Assembly: GCA_019448385.1 (NCBI GenBank)
Contig: JAGTXO010000001.1
Span: 1,178,001 to 1,242,000, forward strand
Direction of reading: 5' to 3'
DNA: 64,000 bases
Source: Diacronema lutheri
Lineage: Eukaryota > Haptophyta > Pavlovophyceae > Pavlovales > Pavlovaceae
Shown: piece after piece, positions 32,652 through 43,651 of the stretch
How positions within the stretch are numbered: the stretch's first letter is position 1
How the letters are laid out: every line of letters begins with the position of its first letter
Notes under the pieces: generated by a model
Told to the model about the DNA's origin: nothing
Seen by the model: only the letters and a program-made list of their open reading frames with translations
The model's database searches: none
Program-made: the position numbers and the translations under genes

Positions 32652-34202
32652 TCAATCGCGCGGCGACACGCGGAAGAGGAAGGAGCCGCCGTCGCCAGGG
32701 ACGTCCATGTCGAGGCTTTGGACCGGGCCCATGTCGCGGCGGGCGACGACGTCACGCACGTGCACCCCGAGCGGGAAGCCCGCTTGATCGAGGCACGCAG
32801 CGTCGCACACGATGCGCGCCACGTCCGGCGCAAAGTTGACGAGGCAGATGGCGGCCGCCCCGCCCTCGAGCGGCCTCACCCACACCTGCTGGCACGGTTC
32901 GGCCCGTGGCTTCATCGCGTGAATAGCGACCAGCATCGCGAGCGCGGGCAGCGAGAGCAGCGCGAGCAGCACGAGCATCGCAGCCAGGCAGCCTCGCGAC
33001 ACGCAGTATCGCCAGATCGCCGCGCGCGCGCGCGGCAGTGCAGGCGAAGGTGCCTTGTCGGCCAAGGTCGAGCCGTCGGTGGCCACCGGCGCCAGCAGGA
33101 TCGGATCGTGCGCGCCGTGCACCGCCGGTGCGGCCCCGCGAGTAAAGCGGAGCGCCCGCGCGAGGAGCGCGATCAAGGCGGCGGCGGCAACGAGGCAGGT
33201 GCTGAGCAACCGCGTCCACATCCGCGCGACGTCTTGCGGCATCGTCCATGGCGCCATCCACCAATTGTCGCGTGGCGCAAACGGCGGGCAGCTCGACCAC
33301 ACGGGCACGCCCTGCACGCCGAGCGGGTCCTGGTTGATGCGAATCACCTCCTCGTTGGAGTAGGTGGCGAGATCGCTGCCGGGCATGCGCAGGATGCTCG
33401 AGCCGATGAGCAGCGGCGACGCCATCACGGCCCAGAGGTTGAACTGCGTCTGCACCTGCCGCGGCGTGAGCTGCACCGCAGCGTCCGGGTGCGAGCCGAC
33501 GAGCATGTCCGGGTCGTTCCATCCGCCCGGGCCGGCGAAGCGGGCGAGCGCCTCGTTGGTCCGCACCGCCACGTACACATTGGCCCACTCGTCGCAGTCG
33601 GGCGCGATCCGCCAGCTGTTTGCAAGCTGCGCGCCGCGCGGTGCGTACCACGTGTTCCAGCCGCACAGCGAGAAGAAAAGGGGGTGGCCCGTGCTGTTGA
33701 GCGCGTCGCGCATTGCGGCATACTCGGAAAAGGCCTGCTCGTGCTCGTTCGACGCAAAGCAGCTGTCCTCTTTGACGTAATCGACGCCCCACTGCGCAAA
33801 CTGCGCGGCGTGGTGGCGCTCGAGGCCCTTCGATCCCGGACGGAGTGCGCACGTCCGCGTGCCGCGGCACGTGTAGATGCCGAAGAGGAGGCCGCGCTCG
33901 TGCACGTAGTCAACCAACGCGGCGATCCCTTCCGGAAACGCCAACGGATCCTCGACGAGCAAGCCCTCCGGGCTCAGCTCGCGTGACCAGCAGTCGTCGA
34001 TGTTGAGGTACCGGTAGCCGAGCGTGGCCAGGCCGAGCTCGACGATGCGGTCGGCTATGCGCTTCACCGCGTCGGCGGTGAGGCCATCGCAGCGGAAGTC
34101 ATTCCACGTGCTGTAACCCATCTGCGGCGTCAAACCGAGCCCGTTGTCAAGCGCGCCAGCGCGCGCCGCGAGGGCGAGCGCGACGGCGACGGCGACCCTC
34201 AT
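32652..34202 (-). CDS. GH27 alpha-galactosidase with two internal transmembrane segments
   Basis: A single-exon 516-residue protein with a signal peptide (cleavage near residue 17). The GH27 catalytic barrel runs over residues ~18-300: TPQMGYSTWNDF, NIDDCW, GIYTC, YVKEDSC with nucleophile Asp about 146, WRIAPDCDEW with acid/base Asp about 202, and GGWNDPDMLVG. Residues ~300-440 form an insertion with two hydrophobic stretches (~332-350 and ~405-430) flanking a polar loop. The family's C-terminal sheet then resumes with QQVWVRPLEGG. The enzyme releases terminal alpha-galactose from glycans or glycolipids. The insertion suggests membrane attachment, with the barrel on the lumenal or outer side. 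It lies 144 bp downstream of the NIPA-like gene on the same strand. Confidence 0.9.
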   Translation of the reverse strand: MRVAVAVALALAARAGALDNGLGLTPQMGYSTWNDFRCDGLTADAVKRIADRIVELGLATLGYRYLNIDDCWSRELSPEGLLVEDPLAFPEGIAALVDYVHERGLLFGIYTCRGTRTCALRPGSKGLERHHAAQFAQWGVDYVKEDSCFASNEHEQAFSEYAAMRDALNSTGHPLFFSLCGWNTWYAPRGAQLANSWRIAPDCDEWANVYVAVRTNEALARFAGPGGWNDPDMLVGSHPDAAVQLTPRQVQTQFNLWAVMASPLLIGSSILRMPGSDLATYSNEEVIRINQDPLGVQGVPVWSSCPPFAPRDNWWMAPWTMPQDVARMWTRLLSTCLVAAAALIALLARALRFTRGAAPAVHGAHDPILLAPVATDGSTLADKAPSPALPRARAAIWRYCVSRGCLAAMLVLLALLSLPALAMLVAIHAMKPRAEPCQQVWVRPLEGGAAAICLVNFAPDVARIVCDAACLDQAGFPLGVHVRDVVARRDMGPVQSLDMDVPGDGGSFLFRVSPRD

Positions 34203-34346
34203 TGCCTTCCGCTGCCCCTTCTTTCACGGCGGAAGTCGTCCGTGTCCAAACGCGGTGCACGCAATTTCGCCAACCACGTATTCCCATACCAGTCAAGGGT
34301 TTCGTCGTGGTCAGTGGGGCGCGACGCGCCGACGCCGCACTCCAAG

Positions 34347-36060
34347 CTATTCAGCCTCTTCCAGGAGCCCCGCCTCCATCCCGTGCCGCGCCGCTACCCC
34401 GGCGCCATGCTTGCCGCCGTCCGAGTGGGACCGGCGGTGCGTCGGGAGTGGCGGCGCGAGCGCCCCACGTTCGGAGGCGCTGCGCGCGGCGCGCGCGGGC
34501 ATATGGCCGCCCTCCCGGAGCGCGCGCCTGCCGCTGGAATGCAAGAACGACATGGCGTGCTCGCCTCCGCCGAACGGCGCGTCCGTCACACGCACACGGT
34601 CGTGCGGTCGTCGGCCAAGCCGTCGCACGCTCTCGGGCAGGCTGCTGCCAACCCCAGCCTCACGGCCGAGGTTCTCGTACAAGCTGTCGAATGAATCGGC
34701 CCGCGCGATGCCGTCCTGCGCGACGGAGCGCGACAGCGAGCGCGGCGCTCCTCGGAAGAGCGGCGAGTCGAGGTGTCGGAGCGCATGCCGGACCGTCTTG
34801 AGCGAGCTCCGTTTCGCGCGGCGCTCGTCTGCTGATGAGGCGGCGCTGCACTCGGTCGCGGCTATGCTCGCCTCAAGGTCCACGCTCTGCTCCTGCTCGT
34901 CGGGCAGCTGCTGCGCGTCGAGCTCATCGTCCACGTACACGCGCCCGGAGGTGAGGAGCGTGACCCCCGCAAAACAGAGCAAGCAGCCAAACACAAACGC
35001 GACAACCGCATCGGCGGCCTTGTTGTCAAAGTCCTGGTAGAGCATCGCGCTGCCCGTGATCGTCGATAGCGTGAAAAGGATGTAGTAGATTGGCACCACC
35101 TGCCCGCGCCGGCGGCCGCGCGCGCGGCCATGCGCCCCGCGGGTGCCACGCGGAGTGGGGGGGACAGCGGCGCGGCCGCAGCCGCAGAGCGTGGCGTCGG
35201 GCGCGGCACGGCGCGGCGCACGCACACAAGGCGCGCACCTGCGTGTTATCAAAGAGCTCCATCGTGTTGTTGAGGTAGCGCACTTGCCCAACGCCGCAGG
35301 GCACGGCAACGACGATCAGCGCATATGGCAGCCAGTGCGTGAACTGCTGCTCGCCGTTCACGGTCACGCGGATGAAGTTGGAGAGGGCGGTGGAACACAA
35401 GACGGTAATCGTGCCGAGCAGCGAGCAGAGCAGCAGGCCGTACGCGGGGTGCCGCGCCTGCACGCGCGGTAGCATCCGCCAGAGCACTGCGCCCGTCAGG
35501 CCGACGGTTGCAATGTAGGAGAGGAAGACCGGGTTGGTCGCGTACTGCTCGAAGAGCGAGACCGACATGTCGCGGTCGCTCGCTGGCGCCTTGATCACGA
35601 TCAGCACCGTGCCCATGCACGTGAGCAGCACGCCGAGCGCGTCGCGGATGCGGAAGAGCTCGCCGAGGAACACGCACGCGATGACCGCGTTCGACACGAC
35701 CGCCACCGCACCGAGCGGCGTGACGATGTCCGCGCCCGCGAACCCGAACGCGAGGAAGTTGCCCACCTCGCCCGCGATCGTGCCGCCCAGCCCGAGCCAC
35801 CACATCGGGTTGGTGGTGAACGGCCGGCGCTCCCCTTCGGGCTTCACGTCGTTTAGGTTGTGCACATACTTCTGCACATTGAGCCCGAGCGAGATGACCA
35901 GGTTGCCCGCGACCGCGAGCACGATGCCGATCACGAGCTGCGCGGATTCGGTGTTGAACGAGACGTGCGGCAAATGGGCGTGCCTCGTCGCGGTCACGTT
36001 GGTCCCGGGCAAGTCGGGGCCGAGCTGAGCCGTCGCGAAGAGCACGGAGGCCGACGCCAT
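34347..36060 (-). CDS. NIPA-type magnesium transporter (DMT superfamily)
   Basis: Exons are 36060-35239 and 35099-34347 (minus). The phase-0 intron 35100-35238 (CAG|GTGCGC...GGGCAG) joins DNTQ to VVPIYYILF, matching the NIPA motif before the last membrane helices. The product is 524 residues with about nine hydrophobic helices, e.g. LVIGIVLAVAGNLVISLGL near residue 40 and the FGFAGADIVTPLGAVAVVSN helix typical of NIPA/DMT proteins. The last ~200 residues are a hydrophilic Arg/Ser-rich tail, probably cytosolic and regulatory. NIPA proteins move Mg2+ across plasma or endosomal membranes. Confidence 0.9.
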
Positions 36061-36094
36061 CGCCCCCTTCCCGTTTTAAGTGAGCTGCGGGCGA

Positions 36095-36150
36095 ATAATA
36101 CTAACGACGCTTACCCATACTTGATACTTGGATACTAACGACGCTTCCGA
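36095..36150 (+). repeat. Paired TACTAACGACGCTT motifs upstream of the NIPA gene
   Basis: The 14-mer TACTAACGACGCTT occurs twice, about 30 bp apart, in an AT-rich island containing GATACTTGGATACT. The second copy forms the edge of dispersed repeat B. The same motif occurs near 25993 (one base different) and on the minus strand near 11664-11677. Confidence 0.75.
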
Positions 36151-36599
36151 CGGGTCAGGAAGTGCGGGGTCAGGAAGTGCGCAGCGAGGCGCCAGGCGAA
36201 GCAGGCCCAAAGGCCCACACGCGCCTAGCCACCGCGCGCCGCCGCCCGCGCGCCGCCGCACCGGTGGCCGCCGTCAACCACACCACCGGCCGACGCGCAC
36301 GCGCACGCCGAGGCCCGAAGATCGTCGGCGACGACCGCCGCCCCCGAGCCGCCGCCTGCCACGTCGCCAAGCCGCCCGCCGCCGCTGCAGAGCGCGACGC
36401 CCGCCGCCAGCGAGCCGCCGCCCTCCCCGCCGCGTCGCAGCCCCCTGCCGCCGCCGCGAAGCGCACCGCCACCCGCCGCCAGCGTGGCAAGCGCCGCGAT
36501 GCTGGCCGCGTGGCCGCGCACGCGCGCCCCGCCACCCCCAAACCCACCGACCGGGGCGAAAAGTACGTTGTTCGCGGTGCCGGCGCAGTCGATGGGCAG
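36132..36599 (-). repeat. Dispersed repeat, copy B (inverted relative to copy A)
   Basis: About 468 bp matching 11211-11677 in reverse complement, with only scattered single-base differences, so the duplication looks recent. Next to its motif edge, GGTCAGGAAGTGCG is present twice in tandem, where copy A has a different short spacer. The element carries no recognisable transposition gene. Confidence 0.85.
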
Positions 36600-37093
36600 G
36601 ATGGGCATACTTGGATACGCCTTAGCAATGTCGTTTTTGAGAGTGAGTTGAGTTGAGAGTCACGGGCTCACGGCGACTACGGGCGAAAGAGTAGACGGTT
36701 TGGGGTGTGCGTAGCGCGCACACCCCCCTGCGCGTGGTTGGGAATGGGCGTGTGCCCCCTGATGTGCGCGCGAAAGGGGAAAGAATGTAACGAGCGAAAG
36801 AGCGCGCAGGGCTGCCGGAGGCGATTGGGAGGCAACGCGTGGGGTGTGCGGACACGCTTGGGTAGCGGACACGCTTGGGTAGCGGACCGAGCGTTGGGGG
36901 AGCGCCGGAGCGGACACGCCCGGCCAACGCTCGTGTAGCATCGACTTGCGACTTTCACTTTGCGCGCCCCGAAGGAAAATTCCAGGGGCGAAACCGCCGC
37001 AAAGTGGAAAAATGCTCAAAAAAAGCTGAAACCGTCGCCGATACAAACGCGTTTGAGCTCGCGCACAGCGCCCTCCAGGCCCCAGCTCACAAG
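36600..37093. other. Non-coding region upstream of the myosin gene
   Basis: About 490 bp, less GC-biased than its surroundings. It contains a near-exact tandem GACACGCTTGGGTAGCG pair around 36851-36886. Several frames stay open on the minus strand but encode variants of one another from repetitive DNA, with no family signal. It should include the myosin promoter and 5' leader. Confidence 0.45.
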
Positions 37094-40000
37094 ATGCCCG
37101 CCGAGAGCGAGCCTCCGCACGCCGACCAAGGCGTGCCGTGCAACAGCCAGTTGGCGACGCTGGACTCGGAGAATGTGATCGAGAACCTCCGCGTCCGCCA
37201 CGCCGCTGATCACGTGTACACGTGGACGGGCACGATCCTGCTCGCGGTGAACCCTTACAAGAATGTGCCCGGTCTCTACGGCGAGGGCGCGATGGCGGAG
37301 ACGCGCACGTCCAAGCTGCTGCGCACGCCGCACGCGTACTCGGTTGCTGAGCGTGCCTACCGCCAGATGGCGCGCGAGGGCACCAACCAGTCCATCGTCA
37401 TCTCGGGTGAGTCGGGCGCCGGCAAGACCGAGAACTGCCGCATCATTCTGCAGTACCTCGCCGCGCGCTCGCGCGCGGAGGCGTCGCTCGTCGAGCAGCG
37501 GCTGCTCGCGGCGAACCCAATCCTCGAGTCGTTTGGCTGCGCCAAGACGCTGCGCAACAACAACTCGAGCCGCTTCGGCAAGCTCGTCAAGACGTTCTTC
37601 GATGCGGAGAACAAGATTTCTGCATCGACGATCACAACCTACCTGCTCGAGAAGTCGCGCCTTGTCTTCCACGGCGAGGGCGAGCGCAACTACCACGTCT
37701 TCTACCAGCTCGCCGCGGCGAACGCGGCAGGCGACACTCTCGCGCGCGAACTCGCGCCCGGCGCCGCCGCGACACTCGCGTACCTGGTGCGCGGCCACGC
37801 GCCCGAGATCGGCGGCGTCGACGACCTCGCCGAGTTCCGCAACACCGTCCGGACGCTCCAGCTCGTCGGCGTTGACGGCGAGCAACTGCGCAACGTGGTG
37901 CGCGTGCTCGGCGGCGTGCTCGACCTCGGCGAGGTCAGCTTCGTCGAGAACGACCAGGGCCAGGCCGAGCCGGCGGACGCCGCCGTCGTGCGGCGCGCGG
38001 CCGAGGCGCTCGGCATGGAGGAGGAGCAGCTGCACCGCTGCCTGCGCACGCGCACGGTGGTCTCGGGCCGCGGCTCGGTCTTCACCGTGCACTTCTCCGG
38101 CGCACAGGCGGCGACGGCGCGCGACTCGCTCGCCAAGGCGGTGTACGAACGGCTCTTCAACTGGCTCGTCCAGGCGGCCAACCAGTCTCTCCTCGTTGGC
38201 GAGGGCGGCTCGGCCGAGCCGGCGTGCGTTGCGGCGGGGCTCGAGGAGGAGCAGCGCTTCATCGCGACGCTCGACATCTTTGGCTTTGAGAACTTTGAGA
38301 CCAACTCGTTCGAGCAGCTGCTCATCAACTACTGCAACGAGAAGCTGCAGCACCAGTTCCTGTGCCACGTCGTGCAGCAGGAGCAGGAGCTGTACCGGCA
38401 CGAGATGATCTCGTGGAGGCACCTTTCCTACGAGAACAATTCGGACGCGGTCGCGCTCTTCGAGGCGTACCCGACCGGCATTCTCTGGTTGATGCAAGAG
38501 TACGCGCGCCTGCCGAGCCGCGAGACGGCGCAGGAGGTCGAGAAGAAGCTTACACGTCGCATCCACGCCGCGCATCGCTGCTCGGACCACCTCTCGGTGC
38601 CGCGCACGCGCCGCGGCAACGCGCTCAACTCGGACGACGGCTTCATCGTGCGCCACTTTGCGGGCGATGTGTGCTACTCGACAGACGGCTTCCTCGAGAA
38701 GAACGCCGAGAACTTGCACGCTGAGCTCGAGCTGCTCGTCTCGACCTCGGCGCGCGAGTGCGTCGCGCTGCACGGCAGCGAGGCGGCCGAGCCGCAGCGG
38801 CGCAAGAGCGGGCACTCGGGCGCGCGGCGAGGCGCGGGCACGACGCGCACGGTGGCGACCGGCTTCATGAACCAGCTCAATTCGCTCGTGCAGACGCTGC
38901 AGCTCACGTCCACGCATTACGTGCGCGCGATCAAGCCCAACGCGCAGCAGGCGGCCGACCGATTCAACGGGCAGCTCGTCAAGAAGCAGCTCGACGACTC
39001 GGGCATGCCGCAGGTGCTGACGCTCATGCACTCGGGCTACCCGACACGCTGCCCGTTTGCCTCGCTCTACGACAAGTACCGCCCGCGCGCGCCCGCGTAC
39101 ATGGCGGCGCTCGAGCCGCGCGTCTTCATCGAGGGCCTGCTCTATGCCCTCGACGTGCCGTCGACCGACTTCCAGCTCGGCATGACGCAGCTCTTCTTCA
39201 AGGGCGCGGGCAAGATGGCCTTCCTCGAGTCTCTTCTCGAGTCGGACCTGCTCTCCACGCCAGCCGCGCTTGCGCGCATGAAGCGGTGGATCGTGCTCAA
39301 GCGCCTGCACCTCGCGCTCTCCTCGGCCAAGGTGGCCGTGCGCTTCGGGTGCGCGCTGCGTGCGCGCGCCGCGCTCGCGCCGCGCGAGCGGGCTCGCCGA
39401 GCGCGCGCGCGCTCACCGTGGAGTCGTGCGTTCGCGCCGCCCCGCCACAACCCCGCCCGCCCGCGCTTCCCCGCCGCGCCGAGCAGCCGCCGCCTTCAGA
39501 TGATGCGCGCGGCCACGAAGCTCGCGCGCTTTGTTCGCGTCGTCGTGCGCGCGCGTCGCGCGCTCGTGCCGCGCGCGCGCGCGGCCAAGCGCGTCGTGTG
39601 GCGGCGGCACGCGGGCGAGATCATCGCCAGCGCGTGGCGCGCGCGCGCGCTGCGCAAGTTCTTCGCGCTCTCGCGCGTCGCCATCCTCACGCTGCAGGCG
39701 CACGGCCGGCGCGTGCATGCGCTCGCGCGGGTCGGCGCTCTGCGCGAGCAGCGGCGCAAGGAGGAGGAGGCACGCCGCCGGCTGCTGCAGGCCAAGGCGG
39801 CCGTCTCCATCCGGCGCGCGTGGCAGTGCAAATCGGCGCGTGCCGAGCTCGCCGCGCTCCGCGCTGAGAAGGAGAAGCGCCGCGCCGCGTTCCGCGCTGC
39901 TCGCGCCGCGCGCGACCTCGAGCGATCGCGCGACCGTGCGGCCGCGCGGCTGCAGGCGGCCGTGCGCAGGCTGAGCGCGCTCAAGCACGCGGCACAGCTG

Positions 40001-40258
40001 CGCGTCTCGGCGCGCGCGACCGCTGAGCTCGCCGCCGCTGCGCGCGCCGCTCGCGCGTACGAGCGCACGGCGTTGCGCGCGGCCAAGCGCGTGCAGAGGC
40101 ACTGGCGCGGCACGACCGGCCGACGCGCAGCGGTGCGCGCGGCCGCGCGCCGCGCGCGCGCACGCGTGCGACGCGTGACCGAGCGGCCGCGTCGCTGCGC
40201 TCGGCGGTGAGACGCGCAGCTCACGCGCCTCTCCGCTGCCCGCGCCGATCCCGGCTGG

Positions 40259-40294
<36 letters not shown>

Positions 40295-41008
40295 ATAATC
40301 ACCGCGCGCGCGCAGGCGGCGTGGCGCTTGTCGCTGACCGAAGAGGCGATGGCCGCGATGGCCGCGCAGACGCGACGCGCGCGCTACGTCGGTTCGCTGC
40401 GCGAGGCGCAGCGCGAGGTCGCGCTTGCGCGAGAGGAGGTGGCCAAGGCGCAGGAGAAGACGTGGGGGTACCAGGAGCTCCTCCAGAGCGCGGGCACCGT
40501 CGATGGGCCCGACTGCTCGCCGGTCGGCCCGCTGCCGACGCCGGCCAAGTCATCTCGTCGCTTGTCGCTCCTGAACATCATGCGCCCATCCGCCAAGAAG
40601 AGCGGCGGCTCCGTCGCGCCCTCGCCCGCCGCCTTGTCGACGACTCGCCGCATGTCGATCCTCGACGTGGATCGGTCCGAGTTTGGCGCGCCCAAGAAGG
40701 AGGAGTCAACGCTCGGTCTCATGTCAGCGGCGCTCGGCCCGCGGCTGTCCGAGGGGAAGCTGCGCGTTGGTCTCGACCTCGCGTCCGCAGAGAACGCGCC
40801 GTCCCAGCCTGCGCGACTCGTGCTCTCGCCGCGCGGCGCGAACGCGAGCGCAGCGACGACGCCGCGCTACGGCAAAAAGGGCGACTCGTCGGTCGGCGGT
40901 ACGCCCTCGTCGACCAAGGGCTCAGCGCACAATGCGTCGGCCGGCACGGGCACGCCCCCATACGGCTCGAGCAAGAAGCTGCGTGCTTCCCCGACGCACG
41001 CCTTCTGA
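37094..41008 (+). CDS. Unconventional myosin heavy chain
   Basis: Exons are 37094-39337, 39500-40132 and 40316-41008, all phase 0, giving 1,189 residues. The motor starts directly after ~25 residues, without an SH3-like N-domain. It has the P-loop GESGAGKT (~105), switch I NNNSSRFGK, switch II DIFGFE, and an actin-binding helix region ending MNQLNSLVQTL with VRAIKPN. The neck carries a long run of IQ-like basic helices (~740-960). The tail is short and Ser/Pro/Lys-rich, with a coiled coil after LSLTEEAMAAM. No known cargo domain is visible, so the class is unassigned. The first intron (39338-39499) is 162 nt and stop-free; its exact donor is uncertain (GTGGCC at 39332 is an alternative). Confidence 0.9.
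40262..40294 (+). repeat. 33-base cytosine homopolymer in an intron
   Basis: An uninterrupted run of 33 C lies in myosin intron 2, about 20 bp before the acceptor CGCAG, where a polypyrimidine tract is expected. Its length could be affected by sequencing error. Confidence 0.9.
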
Positions 41009-41202
41009 GAGTCGCGGCGGGGTGTGAGCGCGGCGAGCTTGCGCGTCGCGCGGCTCCTCGCAACCGAGCTGCCTGGCGACGGCGGCCGCCGCACTTTGTG
41101 TCGGTTGTGCTTGCACGCGTGGAACCGGGTGTGCGTTGCGAAGTCTGAAGAGAGGACGCCTGCGGCCTGAGCGCTTTCCCCCCCTCCCCAAACTCAGCGC
41201 CA

Positions 41203-43566
41203 CTATTTAGAGTTAGGAGGCGTGGGCACCACTTGCTCGCAGTACGCAAGCGCGGTGTCGACGAGCGCGAGCATCGACCGAACAGCAGGATCTGCTTGAG
41301 CTGCTTCGGCGCTCGCGTGCTCCCAGCCCGGCGCCTGGCCCTTGCGCTCGCCTGTCGCGTCGGCAGGGTCGCACGGCCGCATTGCGGTGGGCAAGGGCAT
41401 GGGGGGTGGGCGGGCAATCGTCGCGCGACTTGCGCTAGCATGCGCCGATTCGGCTGAAGCCAAGCATGCTTGGCGGGAAGTGAAATAGGCGCCAACGCGC
41501 GGCGCACGCACCGACAACGCACGCGACGCCACGCGCAAAGTCGGTGCGCGCGAGGAGCAGCTGGTTGACGGCAAGCTCGAGCTGCAGCGCGGCGGACAAG
41601 CTGAGGCGGCGCTCGTACGCGCGCAGCATCGTGTGCTGCGCGATCACGAGCGCTGCAGGCGCGCCTGCGTCCAGCCTCGCCTGGCACTCCTTGAGCCACT
41701 CGTGCGAAGCGTGCAGCGCCCTGTCCGCCAACTGCGCGTCGCCTCCGCCGCGCTTGGGCAGCCGCGCGCGCACCTCGTCGAGCGCAAAGCCGAGCGCCAC
41801 GCATGCCTGCGCGCGCAGGAGCACCGAGGCACATCGCGTCGGCGGCACGCGAGAGGCGCGCGCGCGCGCGGCGTGACGCGCGCGGCGCGCGCGCGCGCGC
41901 GCGCCTGCTCGTAGTTTGGTTGGGCAAAGATGGAGTCAATGCGCGCCTGCACCCGCGAGAGCGTCGAGTGCTCGCGCATCGGCTCGCAGAGCGCGGCAAG
42001 CGCGGCGTCGAGCCCGGCCAAGTCGCCGCTCGAGAGCCGCGCCTCGAGGTCCACGATCGCGGCGGCGCGCACGTGGCCGGTCGCCAGGCCGGCGTAGAGC
42101 GCGTCCGCCGGGCTGAGCGTTGCGCCCGAGAGCGCGCAGTACATGCCGACAAAGCCGGGCGGCAGCGCGGTCAGGTGGTGCGTCGTGCCCGCGTCGGGGA
42201 TGAGCCCTATCGCGCACTCGGGCATCGCGAGCCGCGCGCGCTCGCTCACGAGACGGCGGTTAGCAGCCATGAAAAGCCCCATGCCCGCCCCCATCGTCAC
42301 GCCGTCGGCGATCGCCACAACGGGCATATTGCGCGCGAGCTCGGCGACGGCGGCGATCGCCGCATACTCGAGCTGCAGGATCGCGGCGCGCGCGTCCGAC
42401 GTCGGGGTTGCGCTCAGCGCGCGCACGTCACCGCCCGCGCTGAACGCGCGCGCGTCGTCCGATCGCAACAAGAGCGCACGCACGGGCGAGGCGGACGAGG
42501 CGGCGGATGCCGCAGCGTCGAGGATGTCGCCGAGCATCGCCGCGCTCAGCGCGTTGAGCTGCCCGCCGCGCGCGAGGTGCAGCGTGAGCAGCCCATTGGG
42601 CGCGAGTTTGGCGCGGACGCCGCTCGTGCCGCCGGCCGCAGCGCCGCCGGTCGCGGCGCCGTCGGTCGCGGCGGCGCCGGCCGCGAGCGCGGCGCGCAAG
42701 TTGGGCAGCTCGCGCCAGTTCGGGTCGCCCGCGACGAGGCGCTGGTGCACGACGCGATCGAGCGCGATGCCGATCGCGAGCAGCTGCTCGGGCGTGTACT
42801 TGCCCGAGCTGATGATCACCTCGGCCCACGTCGGTTGCGCGTGCGGCGTGTCGTCATCGACTGGCAACGGTGCGGTAAGACCGAGGTTGGGCTCGGACAA
42901 ATCGGGCTCGTGCTCAGGCTCGCGCGGCTCGCTGATCCCGTCAGCGCCCATCCGGCACGCCGTGCGTAGCTGCACGAGCGTGTGTAGCACGTTCGGCGCG
43001 CGGGTTGCGGCGAGGAGCGCGCCCGCGCGAGCCGATGTGCGCGCCGTCATGTGCGCGAGCTGCTCCTGCTCGAGCTTGCGGTGGAGGAGCCACGTGGCGC
43101 TGCTTGAGACGAGCGTGCGCAGCAGCGCGCGGTGTGCATCGGCCGGCGCCCCATCGAGCGCGAGCACGAGCGGCCGAGGCGCGGCGTGCATGTCCGCGAC
43201 CGTCATTGCCGGGCTGGTCAGATAGACGGAGAAGAAGCCGCGCGCACCGTTCGACGTGCAGAGCATCGAGCGGAGGGCCGAGGCGAGCTCATCGGCGGGC
43301 GGGCTCGTCGGCGAGCTGGTCATTGAGGCCTGCAACGCCGTGCACACGCTCGTGCCGATGCGCGTCGCCTGCTCGAATGTGGCACGCCGCATGCTCTCGG
43401 TCGTGGGGAGCGCGAAGCGCTGCGCGGCGTCCGGGATCTCGTCGCCGGCGGCCGACATGCACGGACGCAGCCGAGAGCGAGCGGAGCGCAGCAGCGCGCG
43501 CCCCGCACCCGGACCTCGAGCGAATGCCATGGCGGCCATGAGGAGGAGGAACCCGGCCGCGCGCAT
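41203..43566 (-). CDS. Crotonase-fold 3-hydroxyisobutyryl-CoA hydrolase-like protein
   Basis: Exons (minus) are 43566-41905, 41806-41512 and 41351-41203, giving 701 residues. Intron 41352-41511 is GT-AG, phase 1; splicing gives GVACVVGERKGQAPGWEH, matching the HIBCH C-terminus. Intron 41807-41904 needs a GC donor (CAG|GCGCGC) and joins NYEQ to ACVALGF. The crotonase core (residues ~315 onward) has AFSAGGDVRAL, ADGVTMGAGMGL for the oxyanion hole, and AMPECAIGLIPDAG with the catalytic Glu of HIBCH-type hydrolases. In valine breakdown HIBCH hydrolyses 3-hydroxyisobutyryl-CoA. About 300 N-terminal residues, including a signal-like leader and an unrecognised helical region, are additional, so the substrate may differ. 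Confidence 0.82.
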
Positions 43567-43651
43567 CACTCAGAGGAGCGCCATGTTCTTCCCCCGTGGC
43601 GGAGCGGGAGACTCGTCGCGGGGGCGGAGAAGGGGACGAAAACTGGTCGCG

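Noticed and set aside
36622-36927. Minus-strand frames upstream of myosin resembling repeated PKRVRYPS peptides
   Set aside because: They derive from internally repetitive DNA, overlap one another in different frames and lack a family.
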